Below are positions 1 to 7,800 of a DNA stretch of 55,988 nucleotides, in pieces. The DNA is from Clostridiales bacterium UBA3680 (GTDB lineage Bacteria; Bacillota; Clostridia; Lachnospirales; CAG-274): assembly GCA_002372875.1 (NCBI GenBank), contig DFJD01000007.1:1-55988 (forward strand), given 5' to 3'. Made by a program: the position numbers and the translations under genes. Each line of letters opens with the position of its first letter. Positions within the stretch are counted from its first letter, which is position 1. The notes under the pieces were generated by a model. It had not been told where the DNA came from. It did no database searches and saw only the letters and a program-made list of their open reading frames with translations.

Positions 1-2
1 CA

Positions 3-1703
3 ACAGCCAATGCGGAAGAATTAGCAGCAGCAAGAACAGAAGCCGCTTCACAGAAAAAGGCAGCGGAAGATGCCCTTGCAGCAAAAGAAGCCGCAGAGAG
101 TGAAGCAGCCGCACAGAAAAAAGCAGCGGAAGATGCCCTTGCAGCAAAAGAAGCCGCAGAGACGGAAGCAGCAAATCAAAAAGCAATCGCAGATCAGGCA
201 ATAAAGGATAAAGAAGATGCCATAACTGCAAAAGAAGCAGCAGAAGCAGCTAAGGAAGCAGCCGAAGCAAAGGCAGCCGAAGCTGTAGCAGCAAAGAACG
301 AAGCTGTAGCAGCCAAGGAAGAAGCCGAAGCAGCTAAACAGGCAGCCGAAGCAGCAAAGGCAGAAGCGGAAACAGCAAAGGCAGCGGCAGAAGAAGCTCA
401 AAAAGCAGCAGAAGACGATGCCAACGCACAGAAAGCCGCAGCAGATGCAGCAAAAGCAGCCGCAGCAGCAGCCAATGAAGCAGCCGACAAGGCAAAAGCA
501 GAAGCAGCCGCAGCCGACAAGGCAGCAGAAGCAGCTAACAAAGCCGCAGAAGCGGCACAGGCAGAGGCCGATGCACAGAAAGCCGCAGCCGAAAAAGCAC
601 AGGCAGCAGCCAATGAAGCAGAAGCTAAGATCGCAGACCTTGAAAAGGATGCACAAGCCAATGCACAGGAATTAGCGGCAGCAAGAGAAGAAGCCGCTGC
701 ACAAAAGGCAGCCGCAGATGCAGCAACAGCAGCACAGCAGGCAGCCGAGAACGAAGCCAATGCACAGAAAGCGGCGGCAGAAGCGGCACAAGCAGCTAAG
801 GCAGAAGCCGAGGATAAGGCAGCCAAAGCAGAAGCAGCAAAGGCAGAGGCCGAGGAAAAGGCAGCTAAGGCAGCGGAAGCACAGAAAACAGCCGAAGAGG
901 CGGCACAAAAGGCAGAAGAAGAGTTAAAAGCACAGGTAGCAGCTTTGTTTGACGGATATAAAGAATCTGCAAAGACAGCAGCCAACGCTATGGCTAAGTT
1001 CGGCAAGGGCGACAAGATAGACGATCTTGTTGCAGATGCAATTTCAGCCATTGACAGCACTTCTTATGACCAATCAAAGAGCTTTGCCGAAAATAAGGAA
1101 GTTCTTGACGATATAGTAAATCAGCTTGCAAAAGATATAGCAGAAGAAACAGAAAAGGCACAGCCCGTTTCCGTAAAAGCTAACGCAGTTGAAAACAACG
1201 GCATTATGTTTACGGCAGGTATTGACAGCCTCAGATATAAAGAAGTCGGCTTTATCTTTGAAGTTGACGGCAAGCAGGTACGCAGAAGCACAAATACCGT
1301 TTATTCGTCGGTAGAGGGTTCACAGTTTGCAGCAGGCGATTTCGAAGGCGCAAAATATGTTTACTCTTTCACAATAGACGATATTGCAGAGGCAGGAACA
1401 GAAATAAAGGTAACACCTTATTCTATCGACCTTAACGGCATAGAAGAAACAGGCAAGACCGAGATCTATTCACTTGCACAGCTTGGTACATCAAACGAGG
1501 TTACACCTATGAGTGTTGAGTCGGTTGAAGAGATCGCACTTGAAGGCACAGAAGCGCAGGCAAATGACGACACAGATACTGAAGAAACATCAGAAGTGAC
1601 CGAAGAAATACAGAAAACGGAAGAACAGGCTGACGAACCCGATAAGGAAGAAGCAGAAGTTCCCGAAACCGAAACGGTTGAAGTTGAGGAGGTGCTTGAC
1701 TAA
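3..1703 (+). CDS. Alanine-rich coiled-coil protein with C-terminal beta domain (5' end outside window)
   Basis: The frame is open from base 3 to the TAA at 1701-1703, so at least 566 residues are present and the start lies left of the window. Residues 1 to about 310 are an almost uninterrupted Ala/Glu/Lys/Gln heptad-like helix (AAEAAKAEAE, AQKAAAD), predicted as a long coiled coil. It is followed by a compact segment (GIDSLRYKEVGFIFEVDGKQ ... VYSSVEG) that resembles a beta-sandwich module I associate with extracellular proteins of gut Clostridia. The tail is very acidic (EETSEVTEEIQKTEEQADEP) and carries no LPXTG sorting signal. A surface-exposed spacer or adhesin-like role is inference. The stop codon overlaps the start of the next small gene (TAATG), so the two are translationally coupled. 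The GC-rich, Ala-biased codon use differs from the AT-rich neighbours. Confidence 0.8.
   Translation, partial: TANAEELAAARTEAASQKKAAEDALAAKEAAESEAAAQKKAAEDALAAKEAAETEAANQKAIADQAIKDKEDAITAKEAAEAAKEAAEAKAAEAVAAKNEAVAAKEEAEAAKQAAEAAKAEAETAKAAAEEAQKAAEDDANAQKAAADAAKAAAAAANEAADKAKAEAAAADKAAEAANKAAEAAQAEADAQKAAAEKAQAAANEAEAKIADLEKDAQANAQELAAAREEAAAQKAAADAATAAQQAAENEANAQKAAAEAAQAAKAEAEDKAAKAEAAKAEAEEKAAKAAEAQKTAEEAAQKAEEELKAQVAALFDGYKESAKTAANAMAKFGKGDKIDDLVADAISAIDSTSYDQSKSFAENKEVLDDIVNQLAKDIAEETEKAQPVSVKANAVENNGIMFTAGIDSLRYKEVGFIFEVDGKQVRRSTNTVYSSVEGSQFAAGDFEGAKYVYSFTIDDIAEAGTEIKVTPYSIDLNGIEETGKTEIYSLAQLGTSNEVTPMSVESVEEIALEGTEAQANDDTDTEETSEVTEEIQKTEEQADEPDKEEAEVPETETVEVEEVLD
51..176 (+). repeat. 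63-bp tandem repeat inside the coiled-coil gene
   Basis: Two adjacent 63-bp units (51-113 and 114-176) are nearly identical and encode 21 residues each (QKKAAEDALAAKEAAE...). They differ by only a few bases at the unit ends. This is a recent in-frame duplication that lengthens the coiled coil by three heptads. Confidence 0.85.
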
Positions 1704-1843
1704 TGACTAAGTACGAAAAACCCGATTTAAAAATCACGGAATTAAAAAATGAAGATGTTATTACAATAAGCGGCCTTATCTTCGGCGGCGATAACGGTAA
1801 ATCCGATAAGGAAAGTTTTAACGACCTTTTCGGTAAAAATTAA
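1703..1843 (+). CDS. 46-aa peptide, translationally coupled to the coiled-coil protein
   Basis: ATG at 1703 shares its A with the TAA stop of the upstream gene, and the ORF runs 46 codons to TAA 1841-1843. The sequence starts MTKYEKPDLKITELKNEDVI and continues TISGLIFGGDNGKS. The pattern Y-x-KP-x-(L/V)-x-I-x-x-L-x-x-ED-(V/I)-I-x-x-SG is one I have seen at the end of many short Clostridia proteins, but I know no function for it. The overlap and the hairpin that begins at its stop codon support a real gene. It could be a partner peptide of the surface protein, or a precursor with a leader-like N-terminus. No cysteine or obvious modification site is present. Confidence 0.6.
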   Translation: MTKYEKPDLKITELKNEDVITISGLIFGGDNGKSDKESFNDLFGKN

Positions 1844-1867
1844 ATCAAATGAACTGATCATTTGATT
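1843..1867 (+). other. Perfect 10-bp inverted repeat at the stop codon
   Basis: AATCAAATGA (1843-1852) and TCATTTGATT (1858-1867) are exact reverse complements around a 5-nt loop. The stem begins in the TAA stop of the 46-aa gene. There is no T-run, so it is more likely an mRNA-stabilising or protein-binding hairpin than a terminator; the terminator lies just downstream. Confidence 0.6.
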
Positions 1868-1884
1868 CACGTTCTTTTCATAAA

Positions 1885-1918
1885 CAGGCGGCACGGTAAA
1901 ATGTGCCGTCTGTTTTTT
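1885..1918 (+). terminator. Rho-independent terminator
   Basis: A 10-bp stem CAGGCGGCAC / GTGCCGTCTG (one G-U pair) with an 8-nt loop is followed by six T. It closes the transcript of the coiled-coil protein and the 46-aa peptide. Confidence 0.9.
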
Positions 1919-1991
1919 GTGTGCGGGATGTAAATACAAATGATTTGTTCATAAAATAGATCATTTTTTTTAAAAAATGATATTTTTAATG

Positions 1992-2180
1992 CAGCGTTTA
2001 TAAAAGGGTTTGGGAATTCCCAAAATATGAAAATCGAAAGGTCACTTTTGATTTTTAGCACTTGGCAAGCCTGTATGGGGGTGTTTTGGAAATTTGTGAT
2101 TTTCACAATTCCAAAATATCAACGTGGGCGTCCAAGTGCTGTGGTTCCTCTTCTTAAAAATTAGACTTAAAAAATGAGCA
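1992..2180 (+). ncRNA. Candidate structured RNA, copy 1
   Basis: This non-coding stretch has a second, diverged copy at 53341-53530 with the same layout. In order: stem TTTGGG/CCCAAA (2009-2024, AATT loop); stem AAATCGAAAG/CTTTTGATTT (2031-2054); a long-range stem AGCACTTGG (2057-2065) with CCAAGTGCT (2132-2140); and, enclosed by it, TTTTGGAA/TTCCAAAA (2084-2116) with TTGTGA/TCACAA at its tip. Bases kept in both copies are GGGCGTCC before the 3' arm, TGGTTCCT after it, and TTAGACTT further on. The long-range stem covaries between copies, which argues for RNA rather than chance. Size and multi-hairpin layout would suit a large Clostridia non-coding RNA such as the raiA class, but I cannot assign a family. 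A palindrome-rich transposon relic is the main alternative. Confidence 0.6.
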
Positions 2181-2266
2181 TTTTATAAAAAAATAAATAC
2201 CCGTTTCAGCTGATGCCACAGCCCCACAAGCTGTGGCTTTCAGCGCACAAGAAACGGCGAATTGCA

Positions 2267-2800
2267 TTATTCTTCGTCGAGGAAAGCCGCATAATTTTTT
2301 ATGACGATACCCTCCGTACTTTTTTTCACAACGGCGGGATTATCCAAAGCGGCTGTCTTGTAAGAATTGTAATACTCGTTTGCCTTATCTTCAATGGCGG
2401 TTTTCGCTTCGTCATTGTCAACCTTTTCCATATCAGATTTGATCTCCGCGGTCTTGTTCTTTGCAGCGAACCATTCCCGCATAAACTTCTTTAAAAACCC
2501 GTCTTTAAATTTCAAAGCAACATTATCTTCTGTTTCAAATAGTTCCATATCTATTGCATTGTCAAGCATAAAAAGCAAAGCGGCAACTTCCCCCGCGGTA
2601 GATATTTCAAATTCATAAAATACGCTGTCGGAAACTTGTAGGCCTGCGGCGATCTTTTTTAATTGGTCGGGCTTGGGATTTCTTATGCCCAGCTCATATT
2701 TTCTAATCGTAGCCGAGATAATTCCACAAGCATCGGCAAGCTGATTTTGTGACATACCTCTGTATAATCGGAACGCTTTTATCTTTTCGCCTATCGTCAT
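2267..2800 (-). CDS. XRE-family HTH repressor of the serine-recombinase element
   Basis: The protein is 177 residues from ATG 2800; a GTG at 2815 adds five residues. Residues 1-60 form an HTH_3/XRE domain (MTIGEKIKAFRLYRGMSQNQ, then a recognition-helix region SATIRKYELGIRNPKPDQL). The remainder is a mixed charged helical domain that may sense an inducer or oligomerise. It is transcribed away from a strong promoter whose spacer and flanks hold three copies of a GACACA-AATGTGT-like site, the expected place for its operator. Role by inference: repressor keeping the small ORF and the recombinase silent. XRE assignment is firm from the fold pattern; its targets are inference. Confidence 0.85.
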   Translation of the reverse strand: MTIGEKIKAFRLYRGMSQNQLADACGIISATIRKYELGIRNPKPDQLKKIAAGLQVSDSVFYEFEISTAGEVAALLFMLDNAIDMELFETEDNVALKFKDGFLKKFMREWFAAKNKTAEIKSDMEKVDNDEAKTAIEDKANEYYNSYKTAALDNPAVVKKSTEGIVIKNYAAFLDEE

Positions 2801-2854
2801 TTCATTCAACCCCACTTCGTAATAATTTTTCTTATAAACATATCATAACACACA

Positions 2855-2945
2855 GACACAAATATGTAAAGATTTTTAAAATTTATACTTGACAAAGACA
2901 CAAATGTGTAGTATTATTGTATTTAAGATACGACACATTTGTGTA
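2855..2945 (+). promoter_or_regulatory. Promoter with three operator-like repeats
   Basis: TTGACA (2889-2894), a 17-bp spacer and TATTAT (2912-2917) form a near-consensus sigma-A promoter firing right. GACACAAATATGT (2855-2867), GACACAAATGTGTA (2897-2910, in the spacer) and GACACATTTGTGTA (2932-2945) are variants of one dyad, ACACAAATGTGT. Placement across the -35/-10 gap fits repression by the divergent XRE protein. Confidence 0.75.
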
Positions 2946-3001
2946 CTATCTTATGGGATAAAAAATAAAGGCTAAAAAATTAAGAAGGGGGGGAACTTTA
3001 A

Positions 3002-3124
3002 ATGGGGGAAAATTTAAAAGTAAAAATCACTTTACCCGATAAGGTTTCGGAGGTCATAAAGCAGCAGAAAATAAATACGCTGTATGATCTTTTGAGCAAG
3101 CCAACTATAAAAAAGGCAAGCTGA
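3002..3124 (+). CDS. 40-aa basic ORF between repressor and recombinase
   Basis: ATG 3002 follows AAGGGGGGG and opens 40 codons to TGA 3122-3124: MGENLKVKITLPDKVSEVIK then QQKINTLYDLLSKPTIKKAS. It is the first ORF behind the operator-controlled promoter. The size, charge and position just before a recombinase would suit a directionality factor or Cro-like small protein, but no motif identifies it. I do not recognise a family. Confidence 0.45.
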   Translation: MGENLKVKITLPDKVSEVIKQQKINTLYDLLSKPTIKKAS

Positions 3125-3132
3125 AAATTTTC

Positions 3133-3187
3133 TTGAAGATGAAAGCCGATTATGCTATACTGTATGTGTAGTACAAAATCGGCTTTT
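3133..3187 (+). promoter_or_regulatory. Recombinase promoter overlapping a hairpin
   Basis: TTGAAG (3133-3138), 17 bp, TATACT (3156-3161) form a good promoter for the recombinase. AAAGCCGATT (3142-3151) and AATCGGCTTT (3177-3186) are perfect complements and are followed by T-rich DNA, so the same stretch can act as a terminator for the upstream ORF. The -10 box sits in the hairpin loop. Confidence 0.65.
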
Positions 3188-3228
3188 CTATGCTATTTAA
3201 TTTAAAGATTTAGAAAGGACGATTTTAT

Positions 3229-4788
3229 ATGAAGAAAACAAAAAATAAAATATCAGATTACAAGATAACAGCTATCTATGTGCGCCGTTCGGTCAGCGAT
3301 AAAGACAAGGACAACAATTCACTTTCCATTGATGCACAGAAAGCAGAGTGTATAAAATATGTGGGCAAGGATGAAAACTATCGTATCTATTGTGATGACG
3401 GAAAAAGCGGCAAGGATGCAATCCATCGCCCTGCATTTATGCAGATGATGAGCGATGCAAAAGAGGGATTGATTGCAAAAATTATCGTGAAAAAGTATGA
3501 CCGTTTCAGCCGAAATATGCGTGAATATCTTAACATCACAAATGAACTTGACAATTTGGGCATAAGCGTATTTTCCCTTACGGAGCCATTTAATACCGCT
3601 ACAAAAGAAGGGCGTATGATGCGTAATAATCTTCTTAACTTTGCCGAGTTTGAACGTGAAACGATAGCAGCAAGAGTGGCAGACGCATATAACACAAAGG
3701 CAAGAGAAACAGGCTTTTATCAAGGCGGAAAAGTTTATTACGGCTTTGTTCCCGAAAGAAGAACCATCAACGGCAAAACAGGTTCGGTGCTTGTGCCGTC
3801 ACCGCAGGCAGAGGCGGTAAAGATCGCTTACGATATTTATCAGCACAATGGTACTTCATTAAAAGATGTGATTGATTATTTCAGAGAAAACAATGTAGAT
3901 TGCATTACTCAATCGTCTAAAAAGAGAAAACAAAATCTCGATAGAAGTCAAGTGTCTTGCATACTTCGCAATCCCTTGTATGTAAGAGCCGATAAAGATG
4001 TATATCAGTATTTTTCTTCTCTCGGCTATGAGATGATAGACGATATTGAAGCCTATGATTCTGTTCACGGCTTGTTCTGGCACACAAACGCAGACGGGAG
4101 TAAATTTATAAAAGTTGCTTATCACGAGGGACTTGTGGATTCGAGCGTATGGCTTGCCGTGCAGGATAAGAAAAGTCATAACCAACGCATACCGCATAAC
4201 CGTGAAGCATTAAATTCTTGGCTTATCGGTCTTACAAAGTGTACGCATTGCGGCTATGCGCTTAATATCACTTATTCGTGGAATACAAGTCAGACAATAT
4301 TGCACCGCTACTACATTGATTCGGGCTATTATAAAGCAAACGGTTGTGTATCTCAACGAAAGAAAATTAAACCCGATGAAGTGGAAAATGCAGTTTTCAA
4401 GGCTATGAAAGAGCGTATCGAACAGCTTGAAATAGCCAAAAAAGAAAGCGAAAAGCCCGACAGCAAGACCGAAAGCATTAAGGCGGATATAATAAGGCTT
4501 GATACAGAAATAAGTAGCCTTTTGGATAAACTTGCCAATGCCGATGATGTGGTTTTCGATTATATCAACAAGCGTATTAAGGAACTGCACACTAAAAAGG
4601 CTGCACTTGAAGAAAGTATGAGAAATCAGACAAGAAAGCATAAGAAGATAGATACTTCGCCGCTGACCGAGCCTTTGAAGAATTGGGATAGTCTTTCGGT
4701 ACACGAAAGGCACGAAGTGGCTATGACGATGATAGATGTTATCTACATATCAGACACAGACGGAATTGATATTCATTTCAGTATTTAA
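3229..4788 (+). CDS. Large serine recombinase (integrase of the inserted element)
   Basis: This 519-residue protein would catalyse site-specific integration and excision through a 5'-phosphoserine intermediate. The N-terminal resolvase domain (about 12-160) has the nucleophile in YVRRSVSD (Ser21), DGKSGKD, and KYDRFSRN with the conserved arginines. A Recombinase domain follows (about 185-300). A zinc ribbon comes next, with CTHCG near residue 337 and its partner cysteine in GCVSQRK near 371. The last part is a Lys/Glu coiled-coil region (about 395-470). Length matches TndX/TnpX-type recombinases of Clostridia. ATG 3229 is preceded by AGAAAGGACG. Its gene ends 46 bp before the truncated end of the conjugative-element helicase, which is the usual position of such a recombinase next to its attachment junction. 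It looks intact. Confidence 0.93.
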   Translation: MKKTKNKISDYKITAIYVRRSVSDKDKDNNSLSIDAQKAECIKYVGKDENYRIYCDDGKSGKDAIHRPAFMQMMSDAKEGLIAKIIVKKYDRFSRNMREYLNITNELDNLGISVFSLTEPFNTATKEGRMMRNNLLNFAEFERETIAARVADAYNTKARETGFYQGGKVYYGFVPERRTINGKTGSVLVPSPQAEAVKIAYDIYQHNGTSLKDVIDYFRENNVDCITQSSKKRKQNLDRSQVSCILRNPLYVRADKDVYQYFSSLGYEMIDDIEAYDSVHGLFWHTNADGSKFIKVAYHEGLVDSSVWLAVQDKKSHNQRIPHNREALNSWLIGLTKCTHCGYALNITYSWNTSQTILHRYYIDSGYYKANGCVSQRKKIKPDEVENAVFKAMKERIEQLEIAKKESEKPDSKTESIKADIIRLDTEISSLLDKLANADDVVFDYINKRIKELHTKKAALEESMRNQTRKHKKIDTSPLTEPLKNWDSLSVHERHEVAMTMIDVIYISDTDGIDIHFSI

Positions 4789-4801
4789 ACAAAAAAATAA
4801 A

Positions 4802-4857
4802 AACGGCAAGCGCTGTAAACATCAACGTTTGCCGTTATAGATACGGTGTAATTTCGG
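4802..4857. other. Inverted repeat and probable element/ICE junction
   Basis: AACGGCAAGCG (4802-4812) pairs with CGTTTGCCGTT (4826-4836) apart from one G-T. Read on the minus strand it ends in a T-rich run, so it can terminate the helicase transcript. The helicase reading frame matches its family only down to the GTP motif (near 4850), then adds Glu-Ile-Thr-Pro-Tyr-Leu and stops in the hairpin arm. The recombination crossover therefore probably lies at about 4848-4856. The exact core dinucleotide cannot be fixed without the other end. Confidence 0.55.
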
Positions 4858-7800
4858 GCGTTCCCGTCATAAAGACGGAGCCTCTGTTGCCGGTTATCTC
4901 GTCCATGTATTGGACCTTCATTGCAAGGTCTGTGGCTCTTTGGGAAGCTGAACTTGCGTTTATACCCGATACATTTCTGCCCATTTTTGTGATAAATTGG
5001 CGGTTCTTGAACATATGTGCCTCGTCTATAAACATCTTATCAAAGCCCATATCTTCAAAGAAAATGTTGGTATCGTACTTCTCTTCGTTTATAAGTTTTT
5101 CAAGTTTCGTTTCAAGATTGGCTTTTTCCGTTTCGAGCTGTTTAACTGTAAAGCCACGCTTGCCCTCCATTTTACGCATATCGTCAAGTGCCGAGGTTAT
5201 TTCCTCTATCTGATTTTGTACATAGTCAATGCGGCGTTCGGGAGAGATGGGGAGCTTTTCAAGCTGTGAATGACTTATGATGACGGCATCATAATTGCCC
5301 GTTGCTACACGGCTGAAAAATCTTCTACGGTTCTTCTTTTGAAAGTCCTTTTCGCTTGCCACAAGAATGTTTGCGTTGGGGTAGAGTTGTAAGAACTCTT
5401 TACCGAACTGATTTACTATGTGTTTTGGTACGCATATAAGAGATTTATGGCAAAGTCCAAGCCTTTTTGCCTCCATTGCACTTGCGACAGCCTCAAATGT
5501 CTTTCCTGCACCAACGGAGTGGGCAAGCAAGGTGTTACCGCCATAAAGTGTATGGGCTATGGCATTCAGTTGATGAGGACGGAGCTTTATTTCGGGGTTC
5601 ATTCCCACAAAGTTTATATGACTGCCGTCGTATTCCCTTGGGCGAATGGAATTAAATTTGTCATTGTAGATACGGCATAAATCTTCGGCTCTGTCAGGAT
5701 CTTCCCATATCCATTCCTTGAACTTTTCTTTTATTTCATTCTGCTTTTCCTGTGCAAGCAGGGTTTCTTTTTGGTTTACTACAGCGTGCTTCTTGCCCTC
5801 GGCATCTTCCACATAGTCTTTGACGGTGATTATCTTGTTGTTGAGAGTATCTTCAAGTATCTTGTAGGCATTAACACGGCTTGTTCCGTAGGTTTGATTT
5901 GCCTTTATGTTGTAGCTGTCTGCCCTTGATGAACCCTTGTTTGATATACCGTAGGTGGCGGTTCTTTCGTCAAACTGTATACTTATTGTTTGGCTGTTGT
6001 AGGTTGAAAAAGGGTCTGTGTTTGCATACCAACTATTGCTTTTACAACGGTTAGGTGTGTCCAAAAGTTCGTACATAAACTGCTCGTAGTATTTTACGGG
6101 TATCCAAGTAGAACATAATTGTACCGATATTTCGGAGGGCTTTAGGTCTTCGGGCATAACCTCTTTCAGTGCTTCAACATTTATAGCAAAATTGTCGTTG
6201 TTTTCTGCCATTAACTCTGCTAAACGGAGCTTTTCACGAATATCTCCCGATAAATACTCATCGGCGGTTTCGTATCTGCCGTTGACCGGATTTTCAAATA
6301 TCACTCCTTTCATTTCTTCAAGAATAGTAGCCTTATCCTTTCCACAAAGCTGTGACATATATTCAAGGTCAACTTTTGCCTTTTCGGATATGCTTATTGT
6401 AAGGGTATCGCTTACCGTGTCTGCGTGTGTAGGTGCAATATAAGGGATTATGGTTCGTTTTGTGAAAATATCGGACTTTCCAACAAGGTTTCCGTCATCG
6501 TCCAAATTTTCAAGAGAGGCGATAAGTTCGCTTGTGTCGTCATCTTTGAAAAGGTTTAAATTGGCATCGCTGTTTATAAGTCCATGTTTCTTTGTGAAGT
6601 CCTCATAAACCGTGTTTAGCTTATTTTGTGCCGCTTTTATATCTTCGTCTGAATATCCCTCACGCTGTAGGCGGATTACCTTTTGTAAAATGGTACTGAC
6701 ATCTATAAGTCCTTTCATTCTTTCAAGCCTTTTTCCCTCAAGTTCTTGCGGTATCATCATCTCGTTTTCACGGAAGTAAACTTTATCATCAATTACACAA
6801 TAGCAGAAATTTCTGTGTCCTTCATAACTAACCTGTGTAAATTCGGGGTCTATTTCTTCCTCAACACTGTTTGCTTGTTCGTCACGTTCAAATGTGCCTT
6901 GCAGGTTACTTATGGCAGCGTTTAATTGTTCTTTAAAATCGCCTTCCTTGGGCTTACAAACAAGCCTATTGCCGTAAGGTCCGCTTTCTTCTACCATCTC
7001 ACCGACAATCATTTCGGGATGTGTGGCAAAGTAAGCATTTACAACATATCCTTCTTGATTTTCTTGTGTACCGACCCAATCGGGCTGTTTTTCAGGGTTC
7101 TTTTCAAAATCAAGAACAGTATCACGCTTTTTGAGGAAAATTATGTCACTTGTTACACTTGTGTTTGCGTTTTTAAAGGCTGTATCCGGCAGTCTGACAG
7201 CTCCTACAAGTTCCGCACGCTCTGCAAGATATTTACGCACACCCTCGTTTGCCTTGTCCATCGTTCCCATTGAGGTCACAAAGGCAACTATACCGCCGGG
7301 GTGTACTTTATCGAGAGCCTTTTTAAAGAAATAGTCGTGTATAAGGTCGTGGGATTGTATTTCACTGTCGTATATCTTATTTGTACCAAATGGTACATTG
7401 CCGACTGCTACATCAAATGAGTTTGAATTAAAAGCTGTTTTCTGAAATCCCTTTATCTGTATATTGGCACCGGGATAAAGCTGTTTTGCAATTCTTCCCG
7501 TTAGGTCATCAAGTTCCACACCGTACAACTTACTGTTTTCTTGCATAGCTTTAGGCATAGCACCGAAAAAGTTACCTATACCCATAGACGGCTCTAAAAT
7601 ATTGCCACCGTCAAAGCCAAGCTGTTCAAGCCCTTTGTACATTGCCTGTATGATTGTGGGAGAAGTGAAATGAGAATTTAAAACGGTAGCTCTTGCGGAA
7701 TTGTATTCCTCGTATGTCAAAAGCTCCTTTAATTCGTTGTACTCCTTGCTCCAACTGTCTTTATGAGGGTCGAATGCATCCGCCAATCCTCCCCAGCCCA

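Noticed and set aside
48..1060. Long minus-strand frames (Cys/Phe-rich and Ala/Ser-rich) opposite the coiled-coil gene
   Set aside because: They are antisense shadows of a GC-biased, Ala/Glu/Lys-rich gene; composition is extreme and no ribosome site or domain is present.
1992..2180. Retron or group II intron RNA
   Set aside because: No reverse transcriptase is near either copy, and no domain V/VI-like end is visible.
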